Positions 48,287 to 56,367 of a stretch of DNA of 64,000 nucleotides are shown here, piece after piece. The notes under the pieces are model-generated. The model saw nothing but the letters and a program-made list of their open reading frames with translations, was not told the origin of the DNA and searched no databases. The position numbers and the translations under genes were made by a program. The stretch is from Georgenia ruanii (GTDB taxonomy: Bacteria; Actinomycetota; Actinomycetes; Actinomycetales; Actinomycetaceae), in the NCBI RefSeq assembly GCF_009193175.1, contig NZ_VUKE01000010.1, forward strand, positions 106,340-170,339. Direction: 5' to 3'. The first letter of the stretch is position 1, and each line of letters opens with the position of its first letter.

Positions 48287-50887
48287 TCACTCGTCGGCGA
48301 CGGCCTGCAGCACCGGCAGCGCCGTCGCCCGCGCGGCCGGGAGCAGGGCGGCCACCACCCCGACGACGCCGGAGACCACCACCATGACGGCGAGCAGGTC
48401 CCACGGCACCGCGAGGCGGGTGAGCCCCTGGTCGGCGAACACCGTCGGCAGGGCGGACGCCAGGGAGACGCCGACGGCGACCCCCAGCAGGGTGCCGAAG
48501 ACGGCGGTGAGCACGGACTCCAGCACGATCGTCCCGGCCAGCTGGGCCCGGCCCAGCCCCACCGCGCGCATGAGCCCGATCTCGCGGGTGCGCTCGACCA
48601 CCGCCAGCGCCAGGGTGTTGACGATGCCCAGCACCGCGATGACGACGCTGAGCCCGAGCAGGGCGTAGAGGATGACCATCGCCTGGTCCACCTGCTGCGC
48701 CAGGGCGCTGGTCAGCTCGGCGGCGTCCTGGACGGTGAGCACCACGTAGGGCTTGGCCACCCGGTCCAGCGCGGCCCGCAGCGTCGGCTGGGCCACCCCC
48801 GGCTTGCCGTCGACGAGGACCGCTAGCACGGTCGTCTCCCCGGCCGGCACCACCTCCCGGAACAGGCCCGTGTCCATCACCAATGGCGTGCCCAGCAGCT
48901 GGGACTCGACGACGGCGCCCACGCGCGCCTGGCGGGACCCGTCCGCCGTCGGGAGGGTGAGCACGTCCCCGACCTGCCAGCCGTGCTCGACGGCGGACGT
49001 GCGCTGCACGGCGACCTCGCCGCCCGCCAGGCCGGCGAGCGAGCCGGAGTCCACCGTCACCCGGATGGTGCGGCCGAACGCGTCGGCCGGCAGCCCGGAG
49101 ACCCGGTAGCTGCCCGTGCCGTCCGGGCCGGTCGCCGTGGCGCGGCCGACGGTGACGGTGTCGGCCCGCCCCACGACGTCCAGCCCGGCGATGTCGGTGG
49201 CCACCTGCGGCGGGACGTTGCGGGTGGCGGACTGGACCCAGAAGTCCGCGCGGGACTCCGTCGCCACGATCGCGGCGGTGGAGGCCTGGGCGGACTCGGC
49301 CAGCACCGCGCAGGCCCCGACCAGGGCCATGCCGATCATCAGCGCCCCGGCGGTGCTCGCCGTCCGGCGCGGGCTGCGGGTGACGTTCCCGCGCGCGAGC
49401 CGGCCCATGGGCCGGGCCAGGACCAGGAACGGGGCGGCGAGCACGCCGATGACGGCGCGGGCGATGACGGGGGAGACCGCGAGCGTGCCGAGCAGCACCG
49501 CCCCGGCCCCCACGCCGAGCCAGGTGCCCGCGTGCTGCGTGCCGTGGCGCACGGAGACGAGCGCGGCGGCGATGCCGCCGGCGAGCAGCACGACGCCGAC
49601 CACCGCCCGCAGCCGCAGCGAGCGCTCGACCACGACGACGTCGTCGCGCATGGCCTCCACCGGCGGGGTGCCGGCCGCGCGCCGGGCCGGGACCAGCGCG
49701 GCGAGCACGGACATGCCGGTGCCGAGGGCCACGATGCCCCCCGCCTGGGCCGGGGTGATGACGACGTGCGCGGCGAGCTGCATGTCCATGGCCGCCAGCC
49801 ACGTCCGCAGCACCGCGACGAGCCCGATCCCGGCGGCGATGCCGGCCGCCGAGCCCACCACCCCGACGACGGCGGCCTGGCCCAGCACCGTGGTGAGCAC
49901 CTGTCCGGGGGAGGCGCCCACCGCCCGCAGCAGGGCGAACTCCCGCTGCCGCTGGCGCACCGCCATCGCGAAGGTGTTGGCGATGATGAAGCCGCCCACG
50001 AACAGCGAGATCAGGGCGAAGACGAGCAAGAACGTGCCGAGGAAGCCGAGCAGCTGGTTGATCGTCTTCGTGGCCTCGGCGCGCATCTCCTCGCCGGTGA
50101 CGACCTCGACGTCGGCCGGCACCACCTTGGCCACCCGCGCCTCGAGTGCTGTGAGGTCGGTGCCCGGCTCGGCGAAGATCGCCACCTGGGGCACCACGCC
50201 CTGCGGCGCGAAGGCCGCCTGCCCGGTGGCCGGGTCCACGAGCACGAGGGTGGTGCCCACCATCGGGTTGCCGTAGGTGACCTCGCCGACGACCGTGACC
50301 GGGCGCGGGGGGCCGTTGCCGACGACCACCTGGGTGGTGTCGCCGACCTTGAGGCCGGAGGTCTTCAGCGCCGTGGTCTCCAGGGCGATCTCGCCCGGGC
50401 CGTGCGGGGCACGCCCGGCCAGCAGCCGGCCCGAGGGGTCCTGGTCGCGCAGCGTGCTGCCGATCGAGGGCGCCTGCCCGTTGACCACGGCCTGGCCGTC
50501 GGCGCCGATGAGGACGGCGGGACCGATCATGTCCGCGACCGCCTGGCGCACGCCGTCGACCTTCGCGACGTCGTCGGCGAGGCTCGCCGGGATCGGGGTG
50601 CGCTCGGCGGTGAGGGTGCCGCCCGGTCCGCCGCCGCCCGCGGCGCCGCCCCGGTTCTCCTCGCCGCCGGCGGCCTGGCCGGCGCCCTGCCCGGCCGCCG
50701 GGGCCTTGCCGCGCAGATACAGGTCGCCCTGCGTGGTGGAGGCGATGATCGAGCCGAAGGTGTCGGCCAGCATCGCGCGCAGCGAGAACGTGCCGGTGAC
50801 GAACGCGATGCCAAGCGTGACGGCCAGGACGCTGAGCAGGAAGCGGCCGAGGTGGTTGCGCACCTCGCGCAGGGCCACGCGCAACAT
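48287..50887 (-). CDS. ABC transporter permease, FtsX/MacB-like
   Basis: 866 residues: two fused FtsX-type permease halves, each with large extracytoplasmic loops. Membrane helices include FLLSVLAVTLGIAFVTGTFSL at the N-terminus, LLGFLGTFLLVFALISLFV, and the last three near the C-terminus. MacB-type permeases export substrates or transmit force without moving them across. It starts with ATG overlapping the ATPase stop by one base (TGATG), so the two are a unit. No periplasmic adaptor or regulator is adjacent; a lipoprotein/antibiotic-peptide export role is typical but unproven. Confidence 0.85.
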   Translation of the reverse strand: MLRVALREVRNHLGRFLLSVLAVTLGIAFVTGTFSLRAMLADTFGSIIASTTQGDLYLRGKAPAAGQGAGQAAGGEENRGGAAGGGGPGGTLTAERTPIPASLADDVAKVDGVRQAVADMIGPAVLIGADGQAVVNGQAPSIGSTLRDQDPSGRLLAGRAPHGPGEIALETTALKTSGLKVGDTTQVVVGNGPPRPVTVVGEVTYGNPMVGTTLVLVDPATGQAAFAPQGVVPQVAIFAEPGTDLTALEARVAKVVPADVEVVTGEEMRAEATKTINQLLGFLGTFLLVFALISLFVGGFIIANTFAMAVRQRQREFALLRAVGASPGQVLTTVLGQAAVVGVVGSAAGIAAGIGLVAVLRTWLAAMDMQLAAHVVITPAQAGGIVALGTGMSVLAALVPARRAAGTPPVEAMRDDVVVVERSLRLRAVVGVVLLAGGIAAALVSVRHGTQHAGTWLGVGAGAVLLGTLAVSPVIARAVIGVLAAPFLVLARPMGRLARGNVTRSPRRTASTAGALMIGMALVGACAVLAESAQASTAAIVATESRADFWVQSATRNVPPQVATDIAGLDVVGRADTVTVGRATATGPDGTGSYRVSGLPADAFGRTIRVTVDSGSLAGLAGGEVAVQRTSAVEHGWQVGDVLTLPTADGSRQARVGAVVESQLLGTPLVMDTGLFREVVPAGETTVLAVLVDGKPGVAQPTLRAALDRVAKPYVVLTVQDAAELTSALAQQVDQAMVILYALLGLSVVIAVLGIVNTLALAVVERTREIGLMRAVGLGRAQLAGTIVLESVLTAVFGTLLGVAVGVSLASALPTVFADQGLTRLAVPWDLLAVMVVVSGVVGVVAALLPAARATALPVLQAVADE

Positions 50888-52011
50888 CAGCGGGCCCCGT
50901 CGCCGTCGGCCGGGGTGATGACGGCGGTGCCCGCGGCGCCGGTGGTGCCGGTGGAGCCGGCCTGGCGGCGCTCGCGGGCGGCGCTGAGCTCGCCGATGGC
51001 CGCGAGGATGCCGGCCTCGTCGGGATGGAGCAGCTCGGCCTCCAGCCGCCCGTCGGCGAGGAAGAGCACCCGGTGGGCGTACGCCGCCGCCGAGGGCTCG
51101 TGCGTGACCATGACCACCGAGTGGCCCAGCTCGTCGACGCTGCGGCGCAGGAAGCCGAGCACCTCGGCGGCCGAGCGGGAGTCCAGGTTGCCGGTGGGCT
51201 CGTCGGCGAAGACCACCGACGGCTCGGCGATGAGCGCCCGGGCGCAGGCCACGCGCTGCTGCTGGCCGCCGGAGAGCTCCGAGGGCCGGTGGTGCAGCCG
51301 GTCCTCCAGCCCCACGGCGCGCACGACGGCGTCGAAGCGCGCCTTGTCCACCGGCCTGCGGGCGATGTCCAGCGGCAGGCGGATGTTCTCGGCCGCGGTG
51401 AGGGTGGGCACGAGGTTGTAGGCCTGGAAGACGAACCCGATGCGGGTGCGCCGCAGCTTGGTCAGCTGCCGCTGGCTCATCCGGGAGATCTCTACCCCGT
51501 CGACGACGACGGAGCCGGAGGTGGGGGAGTCCAGGCCGGCCAGGCAGTGCATGAGGGTGGACTTGCCCGAGCCGGACGGGCCCATGACGGCGGTGAGCGA
51601 GCCGCGGGCCAGGTCGACGTCGACGCCGTCCAGCGCCCGCACCTGGGTCTCGCCGGCGCCGTAGACCTTCGTCAGCGCCCGGGCGGAGGCGATGGCGTCC
51701 GGGCCGGGCTGCGCGGGGGTGTGCACGGGCGTCGGCCCGGTGCGCGGTGCGGTGCGGGCGGCGCCGTGGCCGCTGCCGTCGGGGTGGGGCGGGGCCGTCG
51801 TGGGGGACGTCGCCCCGTCGCCGGGAGCGGCGCCGGCCGCGGCCGCCGCGTCGCCGACGCCGGCCGCGTCGCCGTCACCCGACGACCCGCCGTCGTCCAC
51901 CGTCTTCGGTTCGACCTGGTCCACGGCGCCGGCGCGCACGCGCCCGCGTGGCCTGCGCTGCTCGTGCGGCTCGGCGCCGCGGTGCCTGCCCATGCCGCGA
52001 TTCTCGCTCAC
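50887..52011 (-). CDS. ABC transporter ATPase, MacB/LolD-like
   Basis: 374 residues. The ATPase core starts near residue 108, with Walker A GPSGSGKST (144-152), the Q-loop FVFQAYNLVPT, signature LSGGQQQR and Walker B VVFADEP. The first ~105 residues are Ala/Gly/Asp/Pro-rich and unlikely to be structured. The frame begins with a GTG (52009-52011) without a clear ribosome site; the ATG six codons later is an alternative, and the true start may be further in. It powers the adjoining FtsX-like permease. Confidence 0.85.
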   Translation of the reverse strand: MSENRGMGRHRGAEPHEQRRPRGRVRAGAVDQVEPKTVDDGGSSGDGDAAGVGDAAAAAGAAPGDGATSPTTAPPHPDGSGHGAARTAPRTGPTPVHTPAQPGPDAIASARALTKVYGAGETQVRALDGVDVDLARGSLTAVMGPSGSGKSTLMHCLAGLDSPTSGSVVVDGVEISRMSQRQLTKLRRTRIGFVFQAYNLVPTLTAAENIRLPLDIARRPVDKARFDAVVRAVGLEDRLHHRPSELSGGQQQRVACARALIAEPSVVFADEPTGNLDSRSAAEVLGFLRRSVDELGHSVVMVTHEPSAAAYAHRVLFLADGRLEAELLHPDEAGILAAIGELSAARERRQAGSTGTTGAAGTAVITPADGDGAR

Positions 52012-52064
52012 GCCGGGCCGGCGGGCCCATGGGAGGAAGGAGCGGGCTCGACGCCCTGAAACCA

Positions 52065-52098
52065 GCGAGGCCCCGCACTCGGGAGTGCGGGGCCTCGC
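52065..52098 (-). terminator. terminator of the former tRNA-Phe gene
   Basis: Perfect 16-bp stem GCGAGGCCCCGCACTC (52065-52080; complement 52083-52098) with a 2-base centre. It lies three bases beyond the tRNA 3' half on the same (minus) strand, as expected for a tRNA terminator. Confidence 0.8.
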
Positions 52099-52101
52099 GG
52101 C

Positions 52102-52145
52102 GGTGGCTCCGACCGGTGTCGATCCGGTGACCTTTCGATTTTCAG
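52102..52145 (-). tRNA. 3' half of tRNA-Phe(GAA): attachment-site remnant
   Basis: On the minus strand the sequence from the anticodon loop (CTGAAAA, positions 32-38) to CC at position 75 is present. It includes anticodon 3' stem TCGAA, variable loop AGGTC, T-arm ACCGG-ATCGACA-CCGGT, acceptor CGGAGCC and discriminator A. The bases upstream (GCGAA) do not pair with TCGAA, and no D-arm or 5' acceptor GGCTCCG is found. T54 is A, unusual for a working tRNA. It is not a functional tRNA but an att core left by integration of the island to the right. Confidence 0.75.
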
Positions 52146-52716
52146 TTCGCTCAGGCGCTTTTCGGTACCGTATGTATGCGTGGGATCCGCAGAATCACGC
52201 GGTTCCTGGTGGTGAGTGTCAGTTAGTTGCAGTTGCTTCTCGCGATTTATATGGCACAAATATGGCACACGACGACCCGCGCCTCCGGTCGCCCGAGAGT
52301 CGATCACAACGTGGCTCTCTGCGGTTCGTGGTGAACGTGCCGTGTGGGGTGTTTCCCCTGGTCCCACGAGACCGAGGGGTGCCTGCTGGACCGTCCGGTC
52401 CTCCCTCGAGGTGATTTCGGGGTGAGCGCTCTGAGGCCGTTGCGGGCATTGTGAACTCGCCGTAGGAGGCGGACTCGCGGACACCGATGTGGCCGGAGGT
52501 GGGTTGCGGCGGGTCGACCTCTTGGATTAGGGCATGCTGGCTTCGGCGTAACATGACGCGGCAGGAGAACCGAGCTGTGGGTCGGGCCCCGGACGGCGCC
52601 GCCCGGGACACTGGAGTGGCAGCTCGGGCTTGCAGCCGGTCTCGGCGTCGAGTCGGCTGCCCGTGTGGCGGGGTCTGCTGCGATGATGACGGCGACGACG
52701 ACATGGAGGGGCAGCG
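52146..52716. other. noncoding att-proximal region
   Basis: No gene with credible codon use is seen. Two direct repeats TATGGCACA (52250-52258 and 52261-52269), one helical turn apart, resemble arm-type integrase sites. AGTTGC repeats lie nearby. The last ~170 bp should contain the ietA-like promoter; a TAACAT hexamer near 52549-52554 is a -10 candidate without a clear -35. Confidence 0.4.
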
Positions 52717-53685
52717 ATGGCTGGGTCAGGCGAGCACATCAGGGCGCTCGTGCGCACCCACGCGGCGGGCGACGACTCCGCCTTCTATTCGGTCGCTCTG
52801 CAGGTGGCGGCCCGTGAAGCCCGGCTCGGTCACAACCGCCTCGCAGACGACATCAAGAAGGCCGTCGAGGCGTCGCGAAGTGCAATACCGCCGTCGAACG
52901 TCACACGGCTCGCCCTACCGCGTGGCGACCTTGCCGAGCTGCTGACTGCATCAAATCCCGAAGTCTCGTTGCGCGATCTTGTCATCGCCGCACCCATGTC
53001 GGCGCAGATCAAGCAGGTTCTGTCCGAGCAGCGTCAGCGCCGCGCGCTTCTCGAGCATGGCTTCAGCCCGGCGCATCGGCTCCTGCTGGAAGGACCCCCG
53101 GGAACCGGCAAGACCATGACGGCATCAGTTCTCGCCCACGAGCTTTCCCTGCCGCTGTTCACGGTGCGTCTGGACGCGCTCATGAGTAGGTACATGGGCG
53201 AGACCGCGTCGAAGCTTCGGCTGGTGTTCGACGAGGTCGCCAGCCGCCGCGGCGTCTACCTGTTCGACGAGTTCGACGCGCTTGGTGCTGACAGGTCGGG
53301 CAACGACGTCGGCGAGGCGCGTCGCATTCTCAACTCCTTCCTCGTGTTCCTAGAGCAGTCGAGCCCGGAGAGCCTGGTCATCGCAGCGACCAACCACCGC
53401 ACGATCCTGGACCGCGCCCTATTCCGCCGATTCGATGTCGTGCTGACCTACGAACTGCCGGACGCCCGCCAGGCGGGCGTGGTGATTCGAACTCGGCTCG
53501 GATCGCTCGCCCGCGGGATCGACTGGCGCACGGTCCGGCGTCACGTCGAGGGATTGAGCCACGCCGACCTGGTGAAGTCTGCCGAGACTGCGGCCAAGAC
53601 CGCCCTCATGCGCGGCGACGCGGCGGTCAGTGTCGAGGACATCGTGACAGCACTGGACGCGCGCAAGGCGGCCAGTGTTGCCTGA
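52717..53685 (+). CDS. AAA+ ATPase of an IetAS-like pair (IetA-like)
   Basis: 322 residues. A helical N-terminal domain (about 1-110) precedes a single AAA module: Walker A GPPGTGKT at 126-133, Walker B YLFDEFDA at 181-188, and the arginine-finger region LFRRFDVV. Partner order, size and sequence style fit the AAA ATPase (IetA) that is paired with a subtilase (IetS) in Agrobacterium plasmid stability and in antiphage loci. The ATG at 52717 follows GGAGGGG. The next gene starts eleven bases before this stop. Lower GC and codon use unlike the flanks indicate transfer. Confidence 0.8.
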   Translation: MAGSGEHIRALVRTHAAGDDSAFYSVALQVAAREARLGHNRLADDIKKAVEASRSAIPPSNVTRLALPRGDLAELLTASNPEVSLRDLVIAAPMSAQIKQVLSEQRQRRALLEHGFSPAHRLLLEGPPGTGKTMTASVLAHELSLPLFTVRLDALMSRYMGETASKLRLVFDEVASRRGVYLFDEFDALGADRSGNDVGEARRILNSFLVFLEQSSPESLVIAATNHRTILDRALFRRFDVVLTYELPDARQAGVVIRTRLGSLARGIDWRTVRRHVEGLSHADLVKSAETAAKTALMRGDAAVSVEDIVTALDARKAASVA

Positions 53686-56239
53686 GCCCGCAGACGGTCT
53701 TCCCCACCTCCTCGTCCTCGACCGCGTCGACAATGCTGAGTTCAACAGAACCGGCGGTGGCAACCCGAAGATTCGACCGGTCGAGCGCCGCGTTCACGGC
53801 CAGACGATTCTCGACGAAGCCCGCGCGGCTCTGGAACCGGACGACGAGCGGCGCGCGCTGTTTTCGACCGACGAACTGCGGGCGCTGGGGACCTTCATCA
53901 CCCTCGAGGGGGCCAAAGGGGTATATCCACTGAAGGTCGACTCGCTCGAGCATTGGAGCAGCCACCGCAAGACTCCGAAGCTCCCCGAATGGCTCCTGAT
54001 GTCGGTCCAGCCCGCAACCAACGGGACGCCCGAACGGGCCGTGGTCTGGGTTGCCGATGCCTATCGAGAGAAGTTCCTCAAGCGCTTCGAGGACTACCTC
54101 GATGATGACAAGCGGGGAAAGCAGTCCGACTCGGAGGGCAGGGAGACTCGCTCGGGGAACCCGGCGAATCGGGAACTGGTAGCGAACATCGCCACGATCC
54201 GTTCGACCGTGCTGCACGACCTGTGGCAATCTGAAGGCGAACCGCAGACCTCAGGAAGGGCATGGTGGGAGCTGTGGCTCCAACGAGCCGACAGCGCGCT
54301 GACCCAGTTGCGTGCCTTCGCAGCGGTGTACTCACTGCCCCTGCGCGAGGAGACCTTGGCCCTCGGCGACCGCCTCATAGTGTGGATCAACGCGACCTGG
54401 GCTGACCTGGAAATCCTTCCGTTCACTTCCATCCCGCTCGCAGAAGTACGTCGGCCGGCCTTCATCGACACGATCGAAGACCTGTCGATCAGCGAGCAAG
54501 ACGAGTACGTGGACGACCTGGCCGCGCGCATCGTCCCGGCACCAGCGGACGCCCCGGCCGTTTGCCATCTGGACACCGGCGTGGCGCGTAGCCACCGCCT
54601 CCTGACCGCCTCGCTCGACCCCTCTGACGTACATGATGTTATTGGCCAGTCAGGCTTCGACGTTCAGGGGCACGGTACCAAGATGGCGGGGCTGGCACTG
54701 TTCGGACCGCTCGACGGAGTGCTGATCGGAACCGAGCCGGTCGCCCTGTCCCACCGCCTGGAATCCGTGCGAATACTGCCCAAAACGGACGAGCCGGAGA
54801 CCGCCCCGCGCGACTACGGCACCGTCACCGTGCAAGGCGTCACCCTGCCGGAGGCAACTTTTCAGCGGCCGCGCGTCTTCTGCATGCCGGTATCCACCGA
54901 GCCGGATCTACCCGGCCAGCCGACTCTGTGGTCGGCCACAGTCGACGCTCTGGCGGTGGGAACCGACGTGGTGCGGGACGGCGCGCAGCTACGCCTGCTG
55001 TCACAACCAGACCCCAAAGCGGCGCGCCTTATCGTGGTGTCGGCCGGCAATGTCCAGAATTACGTCGCCGACCACCTCGGAGAGTCGGATACGTCGATCA
55101 TCGACGACCCTGGGCAGGCCTGGAATGCTCTGACGGTCGGCGCACACACCGACCTTGTGCAGACTTCTAGCCATCCGGATTACCAGGGATGGAGGGCTGT
55201 CGCACCGGCCGGCGAGCTGTCGCCGCACAGTCGGACCTCGCTGTTGTACGGAACGAAGTGGCCGCTGAAGCCCGACATCTGCATGGAAGGCGGCAACGTC
55301 CTGACGGACGGGACGTCGATGTTCGAGCCAGGACACGCAGCACTTTCGCTGCGCACCACCGGGCACCGGAACGACCTTGCGGTGACGCACGCCAGCGCAA
55401 CGAGCGCGGCCAGCGCCCAGGCGGCACGTCTTGCCGCACTGGCAATGCAGCGCTACCCGCACTACTGGCCCGAGACGATCCGCGGTCTTCTAACGCACGC
55501 CGCGGAGTGGACACCAACTATGCGGGCCGCCATCGACCAGAAGCACCAGGCGGGCAGGAAGGCGAGATTCCTCATACTGCGCCGCTACGGCTGGGGCGTG
55601 CCGACCGAGGCGTCTGTGCTGTCGTCGAGCCGGCAGGCCGTCACGCTGGTGACCCAGGACGAATTCGTGCCGTTCGAGGGACCGGAGTACGCAATGCGGC
55701 GCTTCAGGCTGCACGCGCTGCCCTGGCCGACGGAGGTTCTCGCTGCGATCGGTGCGGGAGATGTGAGACTGCGGGTGACATTGTCCTACTTCGTCGAGCC
55801 GTCGCCATCGCGACGCGGCTGGCGGCAGCGGTACTCGTATGCCTCTCACGGACTGCGGTTCGACATCCAGACGCCGACCGAGTCGATGGGGGAGTTCGTG
55901 CGCCGCGTTGGACGAGCCGCCTCCGATGACGAGGCCGGAATCGCGCCGCGATCTAGCGGCTCCGAGCGGTGGCTCGTCGGGAGCACGCAGCGCCACGTCG
56001 GATCGCTGCACCAGGATATCTGGGAGGGCTCGGGCCAGGAACTCGCTTCCAGCAGTGCGATTGCGGTGTACCCGGTGGGCGGTTGGTGGAAACGGAACGG
56101 TCGCAAGGACCGACTCGACCGGCCGGTGCGATATGCCCTGTTGGTGTCCCTGGCCACGAGAGGGCAGGATGTGGATCTCTACACACCCATCGCCAACGAA
56201 CTGCGGATACCGATCGTCAATGAGATCTTGACGGACTGA
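53675..56239 (+). CDS. subtilisin-like (S8) protease of an IetAS-like pair (IetS-like)
   Basis: 854 residues. A ~290-residue N-terminal region precedes the S8 catalytic domain: Asp300 in CHLDTGVARSH, His333 in QGHGTKMAGL, and Ser577 in HASATSAASAQAA. The usual Gly of GTS is Ala. A ~200-residue C-terminal region follows. No signal peptide is visible, so it acts inside the cell, unlike secreted subtilases. The GTG at 53675 overlaps the ATPase gene by eleven bases, so the pair is coupled. The relatives are toxin (protease) with ATPase regulator. Targets unknown. Confidence 0.82.
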   Translation: MLPEPADGLPHLLVLDRVDNAEFNRTGGGNPKIRPVERRVHGQTILDEARAALEPDDERRALFSTDELRALGTFITLEGAKGVYPLKVDSLEHWSSHRKTPKLPEWLLMSVQPATNGTPERAVVWVADAYREKFLKRFEDYLDDDKRGKQSDSEGRETRSGNPANRELVANIATIRSTVLHDLWQSEGEPQTSGRAWWELWLQRADSALTQLRAFAAVYSLPLREETLALGDRLIVWINATWADLEILPFTSIPLAEVRRPAFIDTIEDLSISEQDEYVDDLAARIVPAPADAPAVCHLDTGVARSHRLLTASLDPSDVHDVIGQSGFDVQGHGTKMAGLALFGPLDGVLIGTEPVALSHRLESVRILPKTDEPETAPRDYGTVTVQGVTLPEATFQRPRVFCMPVSTEPDLPGQPTLWSATVDALAVGTDVVRDGAQLRLLSQPDPKAARLIVVSAGNVQNYVADHLGESDTSIIDDPGQAWNALTVGAHTDLVQTSSHPDYQGWRAVAPAGELSPHSRTSLLYGTKWPLKPDICMEGGNVLTDGTSMFEPGHAALSLRTTGHRNDLAVTHASATSAASAQAARLAALAMQRYPHYWPETIRGLLTHAAEWTPTMRAAIDQKHQAGRKARFLILRRYGWGVPTEASVLSSSRQAVTLVTQDEFVPFEGPEYAMRRFRLHALPWPTEVLAAIGAGDVRLRVTLSYFVEPSPSRRGWRQRYSYASHGLRFDIQTPTESMGEFVRRVGRAASDDEAGIAPRSSGSERWLVGSTQRHVGSLHQDIWEGSGQELASSSAIAVYPVGGWWKRNGRKDRLDRPVRYALLVSLATRGQDVDLYTPIANELRIPIVNEILTD

Positions 56240-56367
56240 ACGGCGTGTGAGCCAGCCCTCTCAAACGAACGCAGACGGCAAGACCTGTTCCCACGGGACT
56301 CGTCGTTGGGCCTTAGACCACATCGCGGCACGACCGCAGACGTATGTCGTTGGCATATGAGTCGTGG

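Noticed and set aside
52219..52704. Open frame on the minus strand next to the att site, considered as an integrase remnant
   Set aside because: No tyrosine-recombinase motifs (R...H-x-x-R...Y) and no coding-like composition. The integrase is more likely at the other end of the island.
53675..56239. Secreted nutritional subtilase
   Set aside because: No signal peptide or propeptide is visible, and the gene is coupled to an AAA ATPase, so an intracellular regulated protease is more likely.
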